Assembly (NCBI RefSeq): GCF_006716445.1
Contig: NZ_VFPA01000001.1
Span: forward strand, 434,001-498,000
Direction: 5' to 3'
DNA from: Pseudonocardia kunmingensis
GTDB lineage: Bacteria; Actinomycetota; Actinomycetes; Mycobacteriales; Pseudonocardiaceae
DNA length: 64,000 bases
Shown: positions 1-11,874 of the stretch, in pieces
Numbering within the stretch: the first letter of the stretch is position 1
How the letters are laid out: every line of letters starts with the position of its first letter
Program-made: the position numbers and the translations under genes
The notes under the pieces: model-generated
What the model was told of the DNA's origin: nothing
Seen by the model: the letters and a program-made list of their open reading frames with translations, nothing else
Database searches by the model: none

Positions 1-227
1 CGCTCGTTGCGGTGCAGGCCCCGTTCGTTCCCGCTTGCGCTCCGTTCATCCCATCCCCCTTTGGACGACGGCAATGAGCGATCAGGATCAACGATCACCG
101 GGCGCGCATCGGACGAACACGACGCTGTGCCGCCAGGACCGAGCTGCCACCAGGCTAACCACTCCGGTGACGGCGCTCCAAGGGCTGAACGCGGGACACG
201 GCAGTCACGACTGGGGGTGATGCACCG
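1..227. other. Upstream non-coding stretch at the window edge
   Basis: No convincing gene lies in this stretch; short frames here lack a ribosome binding site and recognisable sequence. It presumably holds the promoter of the alcohol-oxidation operon that starts at 228, with a purine-rich stretch (gactgggggtga) just before the ATG as the likely ribosome binding site. No clear promoter hexamers, operator palindrome or terminator could be identified. Confidence 0.4.
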
Positions 228-1367
<1,140 letters not shown>

Positions 1368-1417
1368 TCGCCGGGCGAAGGCGTCGAGAAGGAGAACCCC
1401 ACAAGGAGGTGGAGCCG

Positions 1418-1882
1418 GTGACGAGCACCGCGCAGGATCGATCGGAACTGCTGGACGAGATCGGCTTGAAGGGCCAGAACCGAGCGACGATAGGTCGCCT
1501 GCTGGCGACCGGGAACATCGGGCAGGCCACCGAACGCGACGACGGCCGCATGGAGGCCACGATCCGCATCAACCCCGACGAGCTCTGCTGGGACCCCTCG
1601 GTCCTGGTCCTGCCGCACGGGGGCGACGTCGAGCTCACGCTCATCAACGACGACCTGAACACGCATTGCGCGCTCCTGCCGAGCAATGGTGACCGGAAGT
1701 TCATCTGGCTGGTCAACCACTCGAAGGGGCGGGCGACGCTCAACCTCGACGGGCCGGGCTACTACTGGTTCAGCTCGCCCACCGGGAACGACGAAGGCCG
1801 GGGACTCACCGGCGCGATCGTCGTCCTGGGCGAGGTTCCGCCGGAGGCTCGACTCGACCGACCCGAACAGCCGCGGCCATAG
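1418..1882 (+). CDS. PQQ-associated cupredoxin-like protein (MSMEG_3727-like)
   Basis: Protein of 154 residues starting at a GTG 8 bp after AGGAGG. It resembles the actinobacterial proteins found beside PQQ alcohol dehydrogenases (MSMEG_3727 type). The second half looks like a cupredoxin: N-D-x-x-x-T-H around 78-83, then GYYWFSSPTGNDEGRGLTG at 114-132. In copper cupredoxins the matching stretch carries Cys, His and Met ligands. Here these positions appear to be Ser119/120, Asn124 and Leu130, so a type-1 copper site is unlikely. No signal peptide is visible. It sits 15 bp before the PQQ dehydrogenase, so a chaperone, assembly or electron-transfer partner role is inferred, not shown. Confidence 0.7.
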   Translation: MTSTAQDRSELLDEIGLKGQNRATIGRLLATGNIGQATERDDGRMEATIRINPDELCWDPSVLVLPHGGDVELTLINDDLNTHCALLPSNGDRKFIWLVNHSKGRATLNLDGPGYYWFSSPTGNDEGRGLTGAIVVLGEVPPEARLDRPEQPRP

Positions 1883-1897
1883 GAAGGAGGAGGGGTA

Positions 1898-3601
1898 ATG
1901 ACGACTGCTGATTACGTCGACGCGGGCGAGGCCGTCGACCAGGGAACTCTGAACTACAAGACCCCGGGGGCGGACGTCGCACCGCCGGTGGTGCAGGGCG
2001 TCACCTACGAACGAATCCTCAAGGCCCGCGAGGAGGAGCCGCACAACTGGCTCACCTACTACGGGGCCTACGACGGTCAGCGGTACAGCCCGCTGGACCA
2101 GATCAACACCGAGAACGTCAAGCGCCTCCTCCCGGCATGGGTCTTCCAGGCCGGGACGACCGGCCTGATCGCGGGCGCGTCGACCTACTCGTTCGAGGCC
2201 GCCCCGGTCGTCGTCGACGGGGTCATGTTCGTCGCCGGCTGGGACGGCTGGTGCTGGGCGCTCGACGCCAGGACGGGTGTGGAGATCTGGCGGTACAAGC
2301 ACGCCGTCCCCTTCGACGTGTCGCTGTGCTGCGGGAACGTCAACCGCGGCGTCGCCGTGGCCAAGGGGAAGGTCTTCTTCGTCACCGCGAACGCCCACGT
2401 ACTGGCGCTCGACGCCACCAACGGCAAGCGCGTCTGGGACAAGACCTACGGGGACGTGCGGGCCGGTGAGAGCGCCACCGTCGCACCGCTCGTCGTGAAG
2501 AACATGGTCATCGTGGGGAGCTCGGGCGGTGAGTTCGGGGTGCGCGGCCACCTCGACGCGTTCGACGTCGACAGCGGCGAGCACGTGTGGCGCTGCTACA
2601 CGGTCCCGAAGCCGGGCGAGCCGGGCTCCGAGACCTGGCCGGAGGACGGCGAGGCGTGGGCGCGCGGCGGCGCGAACTGCTGGCTCACCGGCACCTTCGA
2701 CGCGGAGACGAACCTGCTGTACGTGGGCACCGGCAACCCGGCACCCGACTTCGACGGCGACGTGCGGCCCGGTGACAACCTCTACACCGACAGCATCATC
2801 GCCGTCGACGCCGACAGCGGCCGGATCCAGTGGCACTACCAGTGCACGCCGCACGACGTGTGGGACTACGACAGCATCAGCGAGTGCATCCTGTTCGAGT
2901 CCGACGGGCGCAAACTGCTCGGGCACTTCGACAAGAACGGTTACTTCTTCGTCCTCGACCGCACGAACGGCGAACGCATCAGCATCACCCCGTTCGTCGA
3001 CCGGATCACCTGGGGAGCGATCACGAGGGACGGCCAGGTGACGGCCAAGGTGTACCCCGACAAGGAAGGGGACCCGGTCCACTTCTACCCCGGCCCGGCC
3101 GGCGCCAAGGAATGGACGCACGCGGCCTACAGCCCGAAGACCGAGCTGTTCTACGTCCCGGTGCAGGACACCGGGGCAACGGCCACCCGGCGCCGCCGGG
3201 AGTTCAAGGAGAGCATCCCCTACTGGGGCGCGGGCGTTCAGGTGGACATCGACGACATGGCGGGGTCCATCAGCGCGTTCGACGCCGCCGGTGAGGAGAA
3301 GTGGCGCTACCGCAACGACCTGCCGATGTGCGCCTCCGTGCTCGCCACGGGCGGCGATCTGGTGTTCGCAGGCAAGCCGTCCGGGGAGTTCGTCGCGCTC
3401 GACGCCCGCACCGGGGAGCAGCTGTGGCAGTTCCAGTGCGGTAGCGGCCACCACAGCAGCCCGACCACCTACAGCGTGGACGGACGACAGTTCATCGCCG
3501 TGCCGGTCGGCTGGGGCGGGTGGGCCGAGGGGTTCCTGCCCGGGATGCTCGGTGCCGGTCATGGGAGCGCGCTGATGGCCTTCGCCCTTCCCGAGTCGTA
3601 A
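1898..3601 (+). CDS. PQQ-dependent alcohol (methanol-type) dehydrogenase, lanthanide type
   Basis: Eight-bladed PQQ dehydrogenase of 567 residues that oxidises primary alcohols to aldehydes. Family marks are the vicinal disulfide pair Cys144-Cys145 (SLCCGNVNRG), the metal ligand Glu212 in GGEFG, Asn280 in YVGTGNPAPDF, and the active-site segment PHDVWDYDS. The latter contains Asp323 (catalytic base) and Asp325. An Asp two residues after the catalytic Asp marks XoxF/ExaF-type lanthanide enzymes; calcium MxaF enzymes have Ala there. The ATG follows a strong GGAAGGAGGAGG site. The N-terminus (about 35 residues before the first blade) shows no signal peptide, which is odd for an enzyme class that is normally exported. 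Electron acceptor unknown; no cytochrome c gene is nearby. Confidence 0.93.
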   Translation: MTTADYVDAGEAVDQGTLNYKTPGADVAPPVVQGVTYERILKAREEEPHNWLTYYGAYDGQRYSPLDQINTENVKRLLPAWVFQAGTTGLIAGASTYSFEAAPVVVDGVMFVAGWDGWCWALDARTGVEIWRYKHAVPFDVSLCCGNVNRGVAVAKGKVFFVTANAHVLALDATNGKRVWDKTYGDVRAGESATVAPLVVKNMVIVGSSGGEFGVRGHLDAFDVDSGEHVWRCYTVPKPGEPGSETWPEDGEAWARGGANCWLTGTFDAETNLLYVGTGNPAPDFDGDVRPGDNLYTDSIIAVDADSGRIQWHYQCTPHDVWDYDSISECILFESDGRKLLGHFDKNGYFFVLDRTNGERISITPFVDRITWGAITRDGQVTAKVYPDKEGDPVHFYPGPAGAKEWTHAAYSPKTELFYVPVQDTGATATRRRREFKESIPYWGAGVQVDIDDMAGSISAFDAAGEEKWRYRNDLPMCASVLATGGDLVFAGKPSGEFVALDARTGEQLWQFQCGSGHHSSPTTYSVDGRQFIAVPVGWGGWAEGFLPGMLGAGHGSALMAFALPES

Positions 3602-3657
3602 TCCGGATCGTGGCCCGGTGAATGGTGATCGAGGGAGGGAGAGGAGGTGACACCGGA

Positions 3658-3747
3658 GTGGAGCTCGCTGAATGGGAGACCCCCGATTTCGAGGAAGTCG
3701 CGTGCGCGCCCGAGGTGACGATGTACGTCGCCCGGACCGAGGACTGA
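3658..3747 (+). CDS. pqqA: PqqA, precursor peptide of PQQ
   Basis: A 29-codon gene starting at GTG, about 9 bp after GAGGAGGTG. The peptide ends in APEVTMYVARTED and contains the invariant Glu-x-x-x-Tyr (Glu19 and Tyr23), the two residues that PqqE crosslinks and that become the PQQ ring system. Length is typical of PqqA (about 22-29 residues). It lies 56 bp after the dehydrogenase and 67 bp before pqqB, the place expected in a pqqABCDE operon. A strong hairpin follows it at once and probably raises pqqA transcript over the rest. Short enough to be missed by automatic gene calling. Confidence 0.92.
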   Translation: MELAEWETPDFEEVACAPEVTMYVARTED

Positions 3748-3769
3748 CCCGAACCCGTGAGGAACTCAT

Positions 3770-3798
3770 CCGGGGGACGCCTGATCGGCGTCCCCCGG
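3770..3798 (+). promoter_or_regulatory. Perfect 12-bp hairpin between pqqA and pqqB
   Basis: Left arm CCGGGGGACGCC at 3770-3781, loop TGATC, right arm GGCGTCCCCCGG at 3787-3798. The stem is perfect and GC-rich. The pqqB ribosome binding region (GGGAAGGGGG) follows directly, with the pqqB GTG at 3815. It has no T-run, so it is more likely a partial terminator or RNA-stabilising processing element than a full terminator. Such a stem-loop would give more pqqA than pqqB-E transcript, consistent with a substrate peptide being needed in excess. Confidence 0.75.
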
Positions 3799-3814
3799 GA
3801 AGGGGGACGCCGAC

Positions 3815-4705
3815 GTGTGGATCCGCGTGCTGGGCTCGGCGGCGGGAGGCGGGTTCCCGCAGTGGAACTGCGACTGCCCGGGCTGCCGGGCCGTCCGGGA
3901 GGGATCGCGGCCCTGCCGGCCGCGCACGCAGTCCTCGCTCGCGGTGAGCGCCGACCGGGACCGGTGGTTCCTGCTCAACGCCTCACCGGACGTCCTGACC
4001 CAGATCGAGTCCTCCCCCGCCCTGCACCCGCGCGCGGGCCGGGCGACGCCGGTGGCCGCGGTGCTGCTCACCGACGCCGAGCTCGACCACACCCTCGGCC
4101 TGCTCCTCCTGCGCGAGGGACGCGGGATCGACCTGCACGCGACCGAGTCGGTGCGGGCCACACTCACCGACGGCAACCCGTTGCTGCGCACGCTCGAGGC
4201 CTACTGCCCGGTGCGCTGGCACCCGGTCGTCCCGGACGCCGACACGCCGCTCGGCGACGGTCTGAGCTACCGGGCCTTCGACGTGCCGACGACGAAACGG
4301 GCCCGCTTCGGCCCCACCACCGAGAAGGGGCGGGTGGTCGGCTACCGGCTGACCGACGAGCGGACCGGCCGCTCCGCGGTCTACCTGCCGGGTGTCCAGG
4401 ACCTCACCCCGGTGCGGGACCAGCTGGAGGGCTGCGCGTGCCTGCTCGTCGACGGCACCTGCCTCGACGACGACGAGCTGGTCCGGCTCGGCCTGGCCGG
4501 GAGGACGGCGCGCGAGATGGGGCACGTGCCCATCGCGGGCGACGGCGGGAGCCTCGCGCAGCTGGCACCGCTGCCGGTCGAACGCAAGATCTACGTCCAC
4601 GTCAACAACACGAACCCGATCCTGCTCGAGGACTCGCCGCAGCGACGCGTCGTCGAGGAGCACGGCATGGAGGTGGCCATGGACGGCCTGGAGGTGCAGG
4701 TATGA
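3815..4705 (+). CDS. pqqB: PqqB, metallo-hydrolase-fold PQQ biosynthesis protein
   Basis: 296-residue PqqB, a metallo-beta-lactamase-fold oxygenase needed for PQQ biosynthesis; family work assigns it hydroxylation of the crosslinked Glu-Tyr dipeptide. The N-terminal LGSAAGGGFPQWNC and the zinc cluster CDCPGC are diagnostic, as is LTDAELDHTLGLLLLREG near 88-105. The GTG start lies 17 bp downstream of the pqqA-pqqB hairpin, inside a G-rich ribosome binding region. The end overlaps the pqqC start by four bases (ATGA), indicating translational coupling. Length is typical of the family. Confidence 0.95.
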   Translation: MWIRVLGSAAGGGFPQWNCDCPGCRAVREGSRPCRPRTQSSLAVSADRDRWFLLNASPDVLTQIESSPALHPRAGRATPVAAVLLTDAELDHTLGLLLLREGRGIDLHATESVRATLTDGNPLLRTLEAYCPVRWHPVVPDADTPLGDGLSYRAFDVPTTKRARFGPTTEKGRVVGYRLTDERTGRSAVYLPGVQDLTPVRDQLEGCACLLVDGTCLDDDELVRLGLAGRTAREMGHVPIAGDGGSLAQLAPLPVERKIYVHVNNTNPILLEDSPQRRVVEEHGMEVAMDGLEVQV

Positions 4706-5409
4706 CCGCGATCGTGGCCGACCCCGATCAGGACACCGACTCGTTCGTGGCCGCGTTGCGGGCGCAGTCCCGGCGCTACCACTCGCTGCACCCGTTCCAC
4801 CGGAGGATGAACGAGGGGAGCCTCGACCGGCGCCAGATCCAGGGCTGGGCGGCCAACCGCTTCTACTACCAGACCGCCATCCCGCGCAAGGACGCCGCGA
4901 TCCTGTCGCACTGCCCGCACCGCGACATCCGCAGGCGCTGGATCCGCCGCATCACCGACCACGACGGCACGGCCGAGGGGGAGGGCGGCATCGAGGCCTG
5001 GCTGCGCCTGGGCGAGGCGGTGGGGCTGACCCGGGACGAGATGGAGGACGAGCGCCACGTCGTCCCGGGCGTGCGGTTCGCCGTCGACGCCTACGTGACC
5101 TTCGCCCGCACCCGCCCGTGGCTCGAGGCGGTGGCCTCGTCGCTGACCGAGCTGTTCGCGCCGGACCTGATGGCGCAGCGGCTCGCCGCGTTCGAACGCC
5201 ACTACACCTGGATCGACCCCGCCGGGCTCGCCTACTTCCGGGCCCGGCTCACCCAGGCCCCGCGCGACTCCGAGCACGCGCTGGAGGTCGTGACGCGGTA
5301 CTGCCGCACACCCGATGAGCAGGCAGGCGCCGTGGCGGCCCTGTCGTTCAAGAACGACGTCCTCTGGAGCATGCTGGATGCCATCGATGTCGCCTACCCG
5401 GATCGGTAG
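4702..5409 (+). CDS. pqqC: PqqC, pyrroloquinoline-quinone synthase
   Basis: 235-residue PqqC, the cofactorless oxidase that carries out the last ring closure and eight-electron oxidation to PQQ. The opening YHSLHPFHRRMNEGSLDRRQ, then WAANRFYYQTAIPRKDAAIL and the later YCRTPDEQ segment are characteristic of the TenA/PqqC-like helical fold. The ATG overlaps the pqqB stop (ATGA). The end overlaps the beginning of pqqD. No missing segment is seen compared with the usual length of about 230-250 residues. Confidence 0.95.
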   Translation: MTAIVADPDQDTDSFVAALRAQSRRYHSLHPFHRRMNEGSLDRRQIQGWAANRFYYQTAIPRKDAAILSHCPHRDIRRRWIRRITDHDGTAEGEGGIEAWLRLGEAVGLTRDEMEDERHVVPGVRFAVDAYVTFARTRPWLEAVASSLTELFAPDLMAQRLAAFERHYTWIDPAGLAYFRARLTQAPRDSEHALEVVTRYCRTPDEQAGAVAALSFKNDVLWSMLDAIDVAYPDR

Positions 5410-5671
5410 CGGGACCCGCCCCCGCATCTCCCGGCACGTCCGGCTGACGTTCGACCAGGCGCGGGAGCGGCACGTCCTGCTCTCGCCCGAGACCGTCGTC
5501 GTCCTGAACGCGACGGGCGCGGCGATCCTCGAACTGTGCGACGGGGAGCGCACGGTGGCCGAGCTCGCGGCCGAGCTGAGCGCGCGGTACCAGCGGGTGG
5601 TCGACGAGGAGGTGCGGAGCTTCCTCGTCCGGCTGGCCGCCCGTCGCATGCTGGAGGTCGCGGATGGATAG
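5387..5671 (+). CDS. pqqD: PqqD, PqqA-binding chaperone
   Basis: 94-residue PqqD of the RiPP recognition element family. It binds PqqA and presents it to PqqE. Visible are the family pattern HVRLTFDQARERHVLLSPET, then GAAILELCDGERTVAELAAEL and a C-terminal helix (EVRSFLVRLAARRML). The ATG at 5387 was chosen because the family motif begins about 15 residues later; in-frame starts at 5378 and 5315 are possible but would lie deeper in pqqC. The gene overlaps pqqC by 23 bp and pqqE by 8 bp, so all three are tightly coupled. Confidence 0.9.
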   Translation: MSPTRIGSGTRPRISRHVRLTFDQARERHVLLSPETVVVLNATGAAILELCDGERTVAELAAELSARYQRVVDEEVRSFLVRLAARRMLEVADG

Positions 5672-6796
5672 GCCGTTCGCGCTGCTGGCCGAGCTCACCT
5701 ACGACTGCCCGCTGCACTGCGCGTACTGCTCGAACCCGCTCGACCTCGCGTCCTACACCGACGAGCTGACCACGGCGGAGTGGCAGCGGGTGATCGCCGA
5801 GGCCCGGGAGCTCGGTGCGCTGCAGCTGCACCTGTCCGGCGGCGAGCCGCTGCGGCGCCGGGACCTCGTCGAGCTCGTGCGGACCGGGCGCGAGCTGGGG
5901 ATGTACTCGAACCTCGTGACGAGCGGGCTCGGATTCTCCCCCGCCCGCGCCGAGCAGCTGCGTGCCGCCGGGCTCGACCACGTGCAGATCAGCGTGCAGG
6001 CCGACGAGCCCAGCCTGTCCGACCGGCTGGCCGGCACACCCTCGTACGCCCGCAAGCTCGACGCGGCGCGCCTGGTCCGGCAGCTGGGCTGGCCGCTGAC
6101 CGTGAACGTGGTCCTGCACCGGCAGAACCTCGACCGGATCGACGGCATCCTCGAGCTGGTCGAGGAGATGGGCGCCGACCGCGTGGAGCTGGCCAACACC
6201 CAGTACTACGGCTGGGCGTGGCGCAACCGCGACGGCCTGCTGCCGAGCCGGGCGCAGCTCGAACGGGCCGAGCAGTCGGTGCGGGCGGCACGCGAACGCC
6301 TGCAGGACCGGATGCAGATCCTCTACATCCTGCCCGACTACTACGAGCGCTACCCCAAGCCGTGCATGGGTGGGTGGGCCGCCCGCCAGATCGTCCTCGC
6401 ACCCGACGGCGCCGCCCTGCCGTGCCTGGCCGCGCACGACCTCCCGCTCCCCCGCGCGAGCGTGCGCGAGCACTCCCTCGCCTGGATCTGGGCCGAGTCG
6501 CCGCTGTTCCAGCAGTTCCGGGGTACGGACTGGATGGCGGACCCGTGCCGCAGCTGCGAACGCCGCGAGCTCGACTTCGGGGGGTGCCGCTGCCAGGCGT
6601 TCCAGCTCACCGGCGACCCCGCCCGGACCGATCCGGTGTGCCACCTGTCGCCGGACCACGGACTCGTCGCCGAGGCCGTGCGCAACGCAGGCGATCGGGC
6701 GAACGACCCGGCGCCCCGCGGCGAGCCCACGCTCCTCCCCCGCCCGCACCCCCGTTCGACGGCTCCCAGGTCGGTTCCCCTCAAGGAGGTCAGACA

Positions 6797-6800
<4 letters not shown>
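5664..6800 (+). CDS. pqqE: PqqE, radical SAM enzyme crosslinking PqqA
   Basis: 378-residue radical SAM protein that forms the carbon-carbon bond between the Glu and Tyr side chains of PqqA. The CxxxCxxC cluster motif is Cys15, Cys19, Cys22 in YDCPLHCAYC. LHLSGGEPLRRRDL is the GGEP S-adenosylmethionine motif. A C-terminal SPASM region with further cysteines (PCMGGW, CRSCERRELDFGGCRC) holds auxiliary clusters. The last 40 residues are Pro/Arg-rich and not part of the fold. It overlaps pqqD by 8 bp and the following membrane-protein gene by 4 bp. Confidence 0.95.
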
Positions 6801-10145
<3,345 letters not shown>

Positions 10146-10153
10146 TCCGCGCC

Positions 10154-10215
10154 GCACGAGCGCGACGTCAGCGGGGTTCGGGTGCGTCGAAACCCCGCTC
10201 ACGTCTCGCTCGTGC
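10154..10215. repeat. Long palindrome (copy 1), probable bidirectional terminator
   Basis: Two 25-base arms (10154-10178 and 10191-10215) pair with only two mismatches around a 12-base loop. The sequence GCACGAGCG and the GC-rich arm recur in the palindrome at 11131-11194. It lies between the convergent katG and DUF559 genes and could terminate both. The last codons and stop of the DUF559 gene lie inside the right arm. Confidence 0.8.
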
Positions 10216-11098
10216 GTTGCCGGGCGCGGGTGAGCTGATCGATGATCAAGCCGGGTTTCCGCAGGATCTCGAGCTTGGTGTAGCGGTAGATGCGCCAGCC
10301 CTTGTCGACCAGCCCGGTGTAGCGGCCGATGTCGCGCAGCACTTGGCCCGGCTCGGTGTGGCCTTCTCCTTCGTACTCGATGCCGATCATCCGGTCCGGC
10401 CAGGCGAGGTCGAGCCAGACCGCGGTGCGGGTGTACGCGTCCTGCACCACCCACTGGGCCTCGGGTCTCGGGAGCCCGGCCTGCACGATCAGCATGCGGA
10501 GCCGGGTCTCCATCGGCGAACAGGCACGGCGGTCGGTGTGCGCGAGCACCTCGGGGACTTGGTCGTTTCCGCGGAACCGGCGATTGCGGGCGGCGAAGTG
10601 CAGCAGCAGGTCCGGTGAGAACCGGTGCACGTTGGCCAGGCGGTCGACCGCGACCACGCGTTCGACCAGGTCGCCGCGGCGGGCCAGGTCGTAGGCGGTG
10701 CGCACCGGACTGGTCACGCGCATGCCCCTCACCTCCTTGATCTCGCCGGGGAAGAGCCTGCTGCGGTGCACGACCAGGCCAGGGAGCGCGCGCTGCCCGA
10801 GATCGGGAACTGTGACCTCGGCCGGGGCGTCGCGCCGACCACACGAGGCACCGAGGACCTCGGCGGCCGAGTAGCCGGAGAGGACACCGCGGCCGTCGAG
10901 GTACCGGTATGCGGCGAGGGATCGCAGCAGCAGGTCGGGCGGCCCGTCCTCCGGCGTCCGGACGTAGGTGTCCGGGTACAGGCGCAGGAACCGCGGGCCC
11001 CGGAGCCTGTCCGGTGTGACCATGCCGGCGGCGACGGCCGCGGACCCCCGGAACGCGACCGGCCAGCCCGCAACCCCCACCCGTGGAGCATCGCGCAC
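10199..11098 (-). CDS. DUF559-type protein with AbiEi-like N-terminus
   Basis: 299 residues. The N-terminal part (VAAGMVTPDRLRGPRFLRLYPDTYV) resembles the short helix-turn-helix region of AbiEi-type/transcriptional-regulator-like proteins. The C-terminal part (VWLDLAWPDRMIGIEYEGEGH, then DIGRYTGLVDKGWRIYRYTK) matches DUF559, a PD-(D/E)xK nuclease-like fold related to very-short-patch repair enzymes. Many copies occur in actinomycete genomes and no specific activity is established. The gene is bracketed by two related long palindromes, and its final RTSET codons are encoded by one of them, so the C-terminus may have been reshaped by insertion of the element. Confidence 0.7.
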   Translation of the reverse strand: MRDAPRVGVAGWPVAFRGSAAVAAGMVTPDRLRGPRFLRLYPDTYVRTPEDGPPDLLLRSLAAYRYLDGRGVLSGYSAAEVLGASCGRRDAPAEVTVPDLGQRALPGLVVHRSRLFPGEIKEVRGMRVTSPVRTAYDLARRGDLVERVVAVDRLANVHRFSPDLLLHFAARNRRFRGNDQVPEVLAHTDRRACSPMETRLRMLIVQAGLPRPEAQWVVQDAYTRTAVWLDLAWPDRMIGIEYEGEGHTEPGQVLRDIGRYTGLVDKGWRIYRYTKLEILRKPGLIIDQLTRARQRTSET

Positions 11099-11130
11099 CG
11101 ACGTCCGGGCCGGGGCCGTTTCGAAGAATC

Positions 11131-11194
11131 CGCACGAGCGAGACGTGAGCGGGGTTTCGAGCGGCCTCGAACCCTCTGACGTCTCGCTCGTGCG
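11131..11194. repeat. Long palindrome (copy 2), probable terminator
   Basis: The left arm beginning CGCACGAGCGAGACGTGAGC at 11131 pairs with 11168-11194, with a few mismatches in the middle. The outer arms are nearly identical to those of the palindrome at 10154-10215. It lies between the end of the flavin reductase gene and the start of the DUF559 gene and probably ends the monooxygenase transcript. Confidence 0.75.
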
Positions 11195-11201
11195 CAGTTC
11201 T

Positions 11202-11750
11202 TCAGATCTGCGGTGTGATCGCCTGCAGCGCAGCGGAGGACCGGACGGCCGCCGCCAGGTCCGTCAGGGCTGCCCCGTGCGCCGCCGCGAGCTCGGCGCT
11301 CTGGTCGGTGAGGGTGGTGCGGTCGGCGTAGCCGCCGTGGTCGAGGTAGAGGCCGGGCGAGAGCACCTGCACGGCGAAGAAGCCCGCGAGCACGTCGCGC
11401 AGGTGACCCAGCGCGAGGTAGTGGTGCCCGCTCGCGCCGGTGAGGACCGTGGCCGCGACCCGGCCCTGCAGTGGCGCCGTGGCCTCGCCCCACTTCCCGC
11501 GCTCGGTGCGTTCCAGCAGGTCCTTGAGCAGGGCGCTGTAGGTGGCCCGGTAGACCGGGCTGCCGAAGACCACGGCGTCGGCCTCGCCGAACGCGACGAT
11601 CACGGCCTCGGCGCCGAACTGCGACAGCTCCCGCAGCGAGGTCGTGGCGCCCACCTCCTGCGCGCCGGCCAGCACGCCGGCCACCGCCGTGGCGGTGCGC
11701 CCGCCCGGTTCCGGTCCCGCCACCACGCCCAGCACCCGCACGGCCGTCAT
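11202..11750 (-). CDS. NAD(P)H-dependent FMN reductase, flavodoxin-like
   Basis: 182-residue flavodoxin-fold reductase of the SsuE/MsuE type that supplies reduced flavin to a two-component monooxygenase. Visible are VLGVVAGPEPGGRTATAV at the start, FGSPVYRATYSALLKDLLER in the middle (the usual GSPxYxGxxxxxLK pattern) and LTGASGHHYLALGHLRDVL. The start at 11750 gives MTAVRVLGVVAG; an upstream in-frame ATG would only add an Arg/Gly stretch. It follows the StyA-like monooxygenase by 124 bp on the same strand, so it is the likely electron-supplying partner. Confidence 0.8.
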   Translation of the reverse strand: MTAVRVLGVVAGPEPGGRTATAVAGVLAGAQEVGATTSLRELSQFGAEAVIVAFGEADAVVFGSPVYRATYSALLKDLLERTERGKWGEATAPLQGRVAATVLTGASGHHYLALGHLRDVLAGFFAVQVLSPGLYLDHGGYADRTTLTDQSAELAAAHGAALTDLAAAVRSSAALQAITPQI

Positions 11751-11874
11751 CGGTCCTCCTCGGCCCCGGTGGCGAGGCCGCAACGGCCAGGCCCCGGTGG
11801 AACGGCAGCGGTGACCGTCACGCCGGCACGGGTTCCCGGGTGGTCACTGCGCTCTCCTTCCGGTCTGCGGAGCG

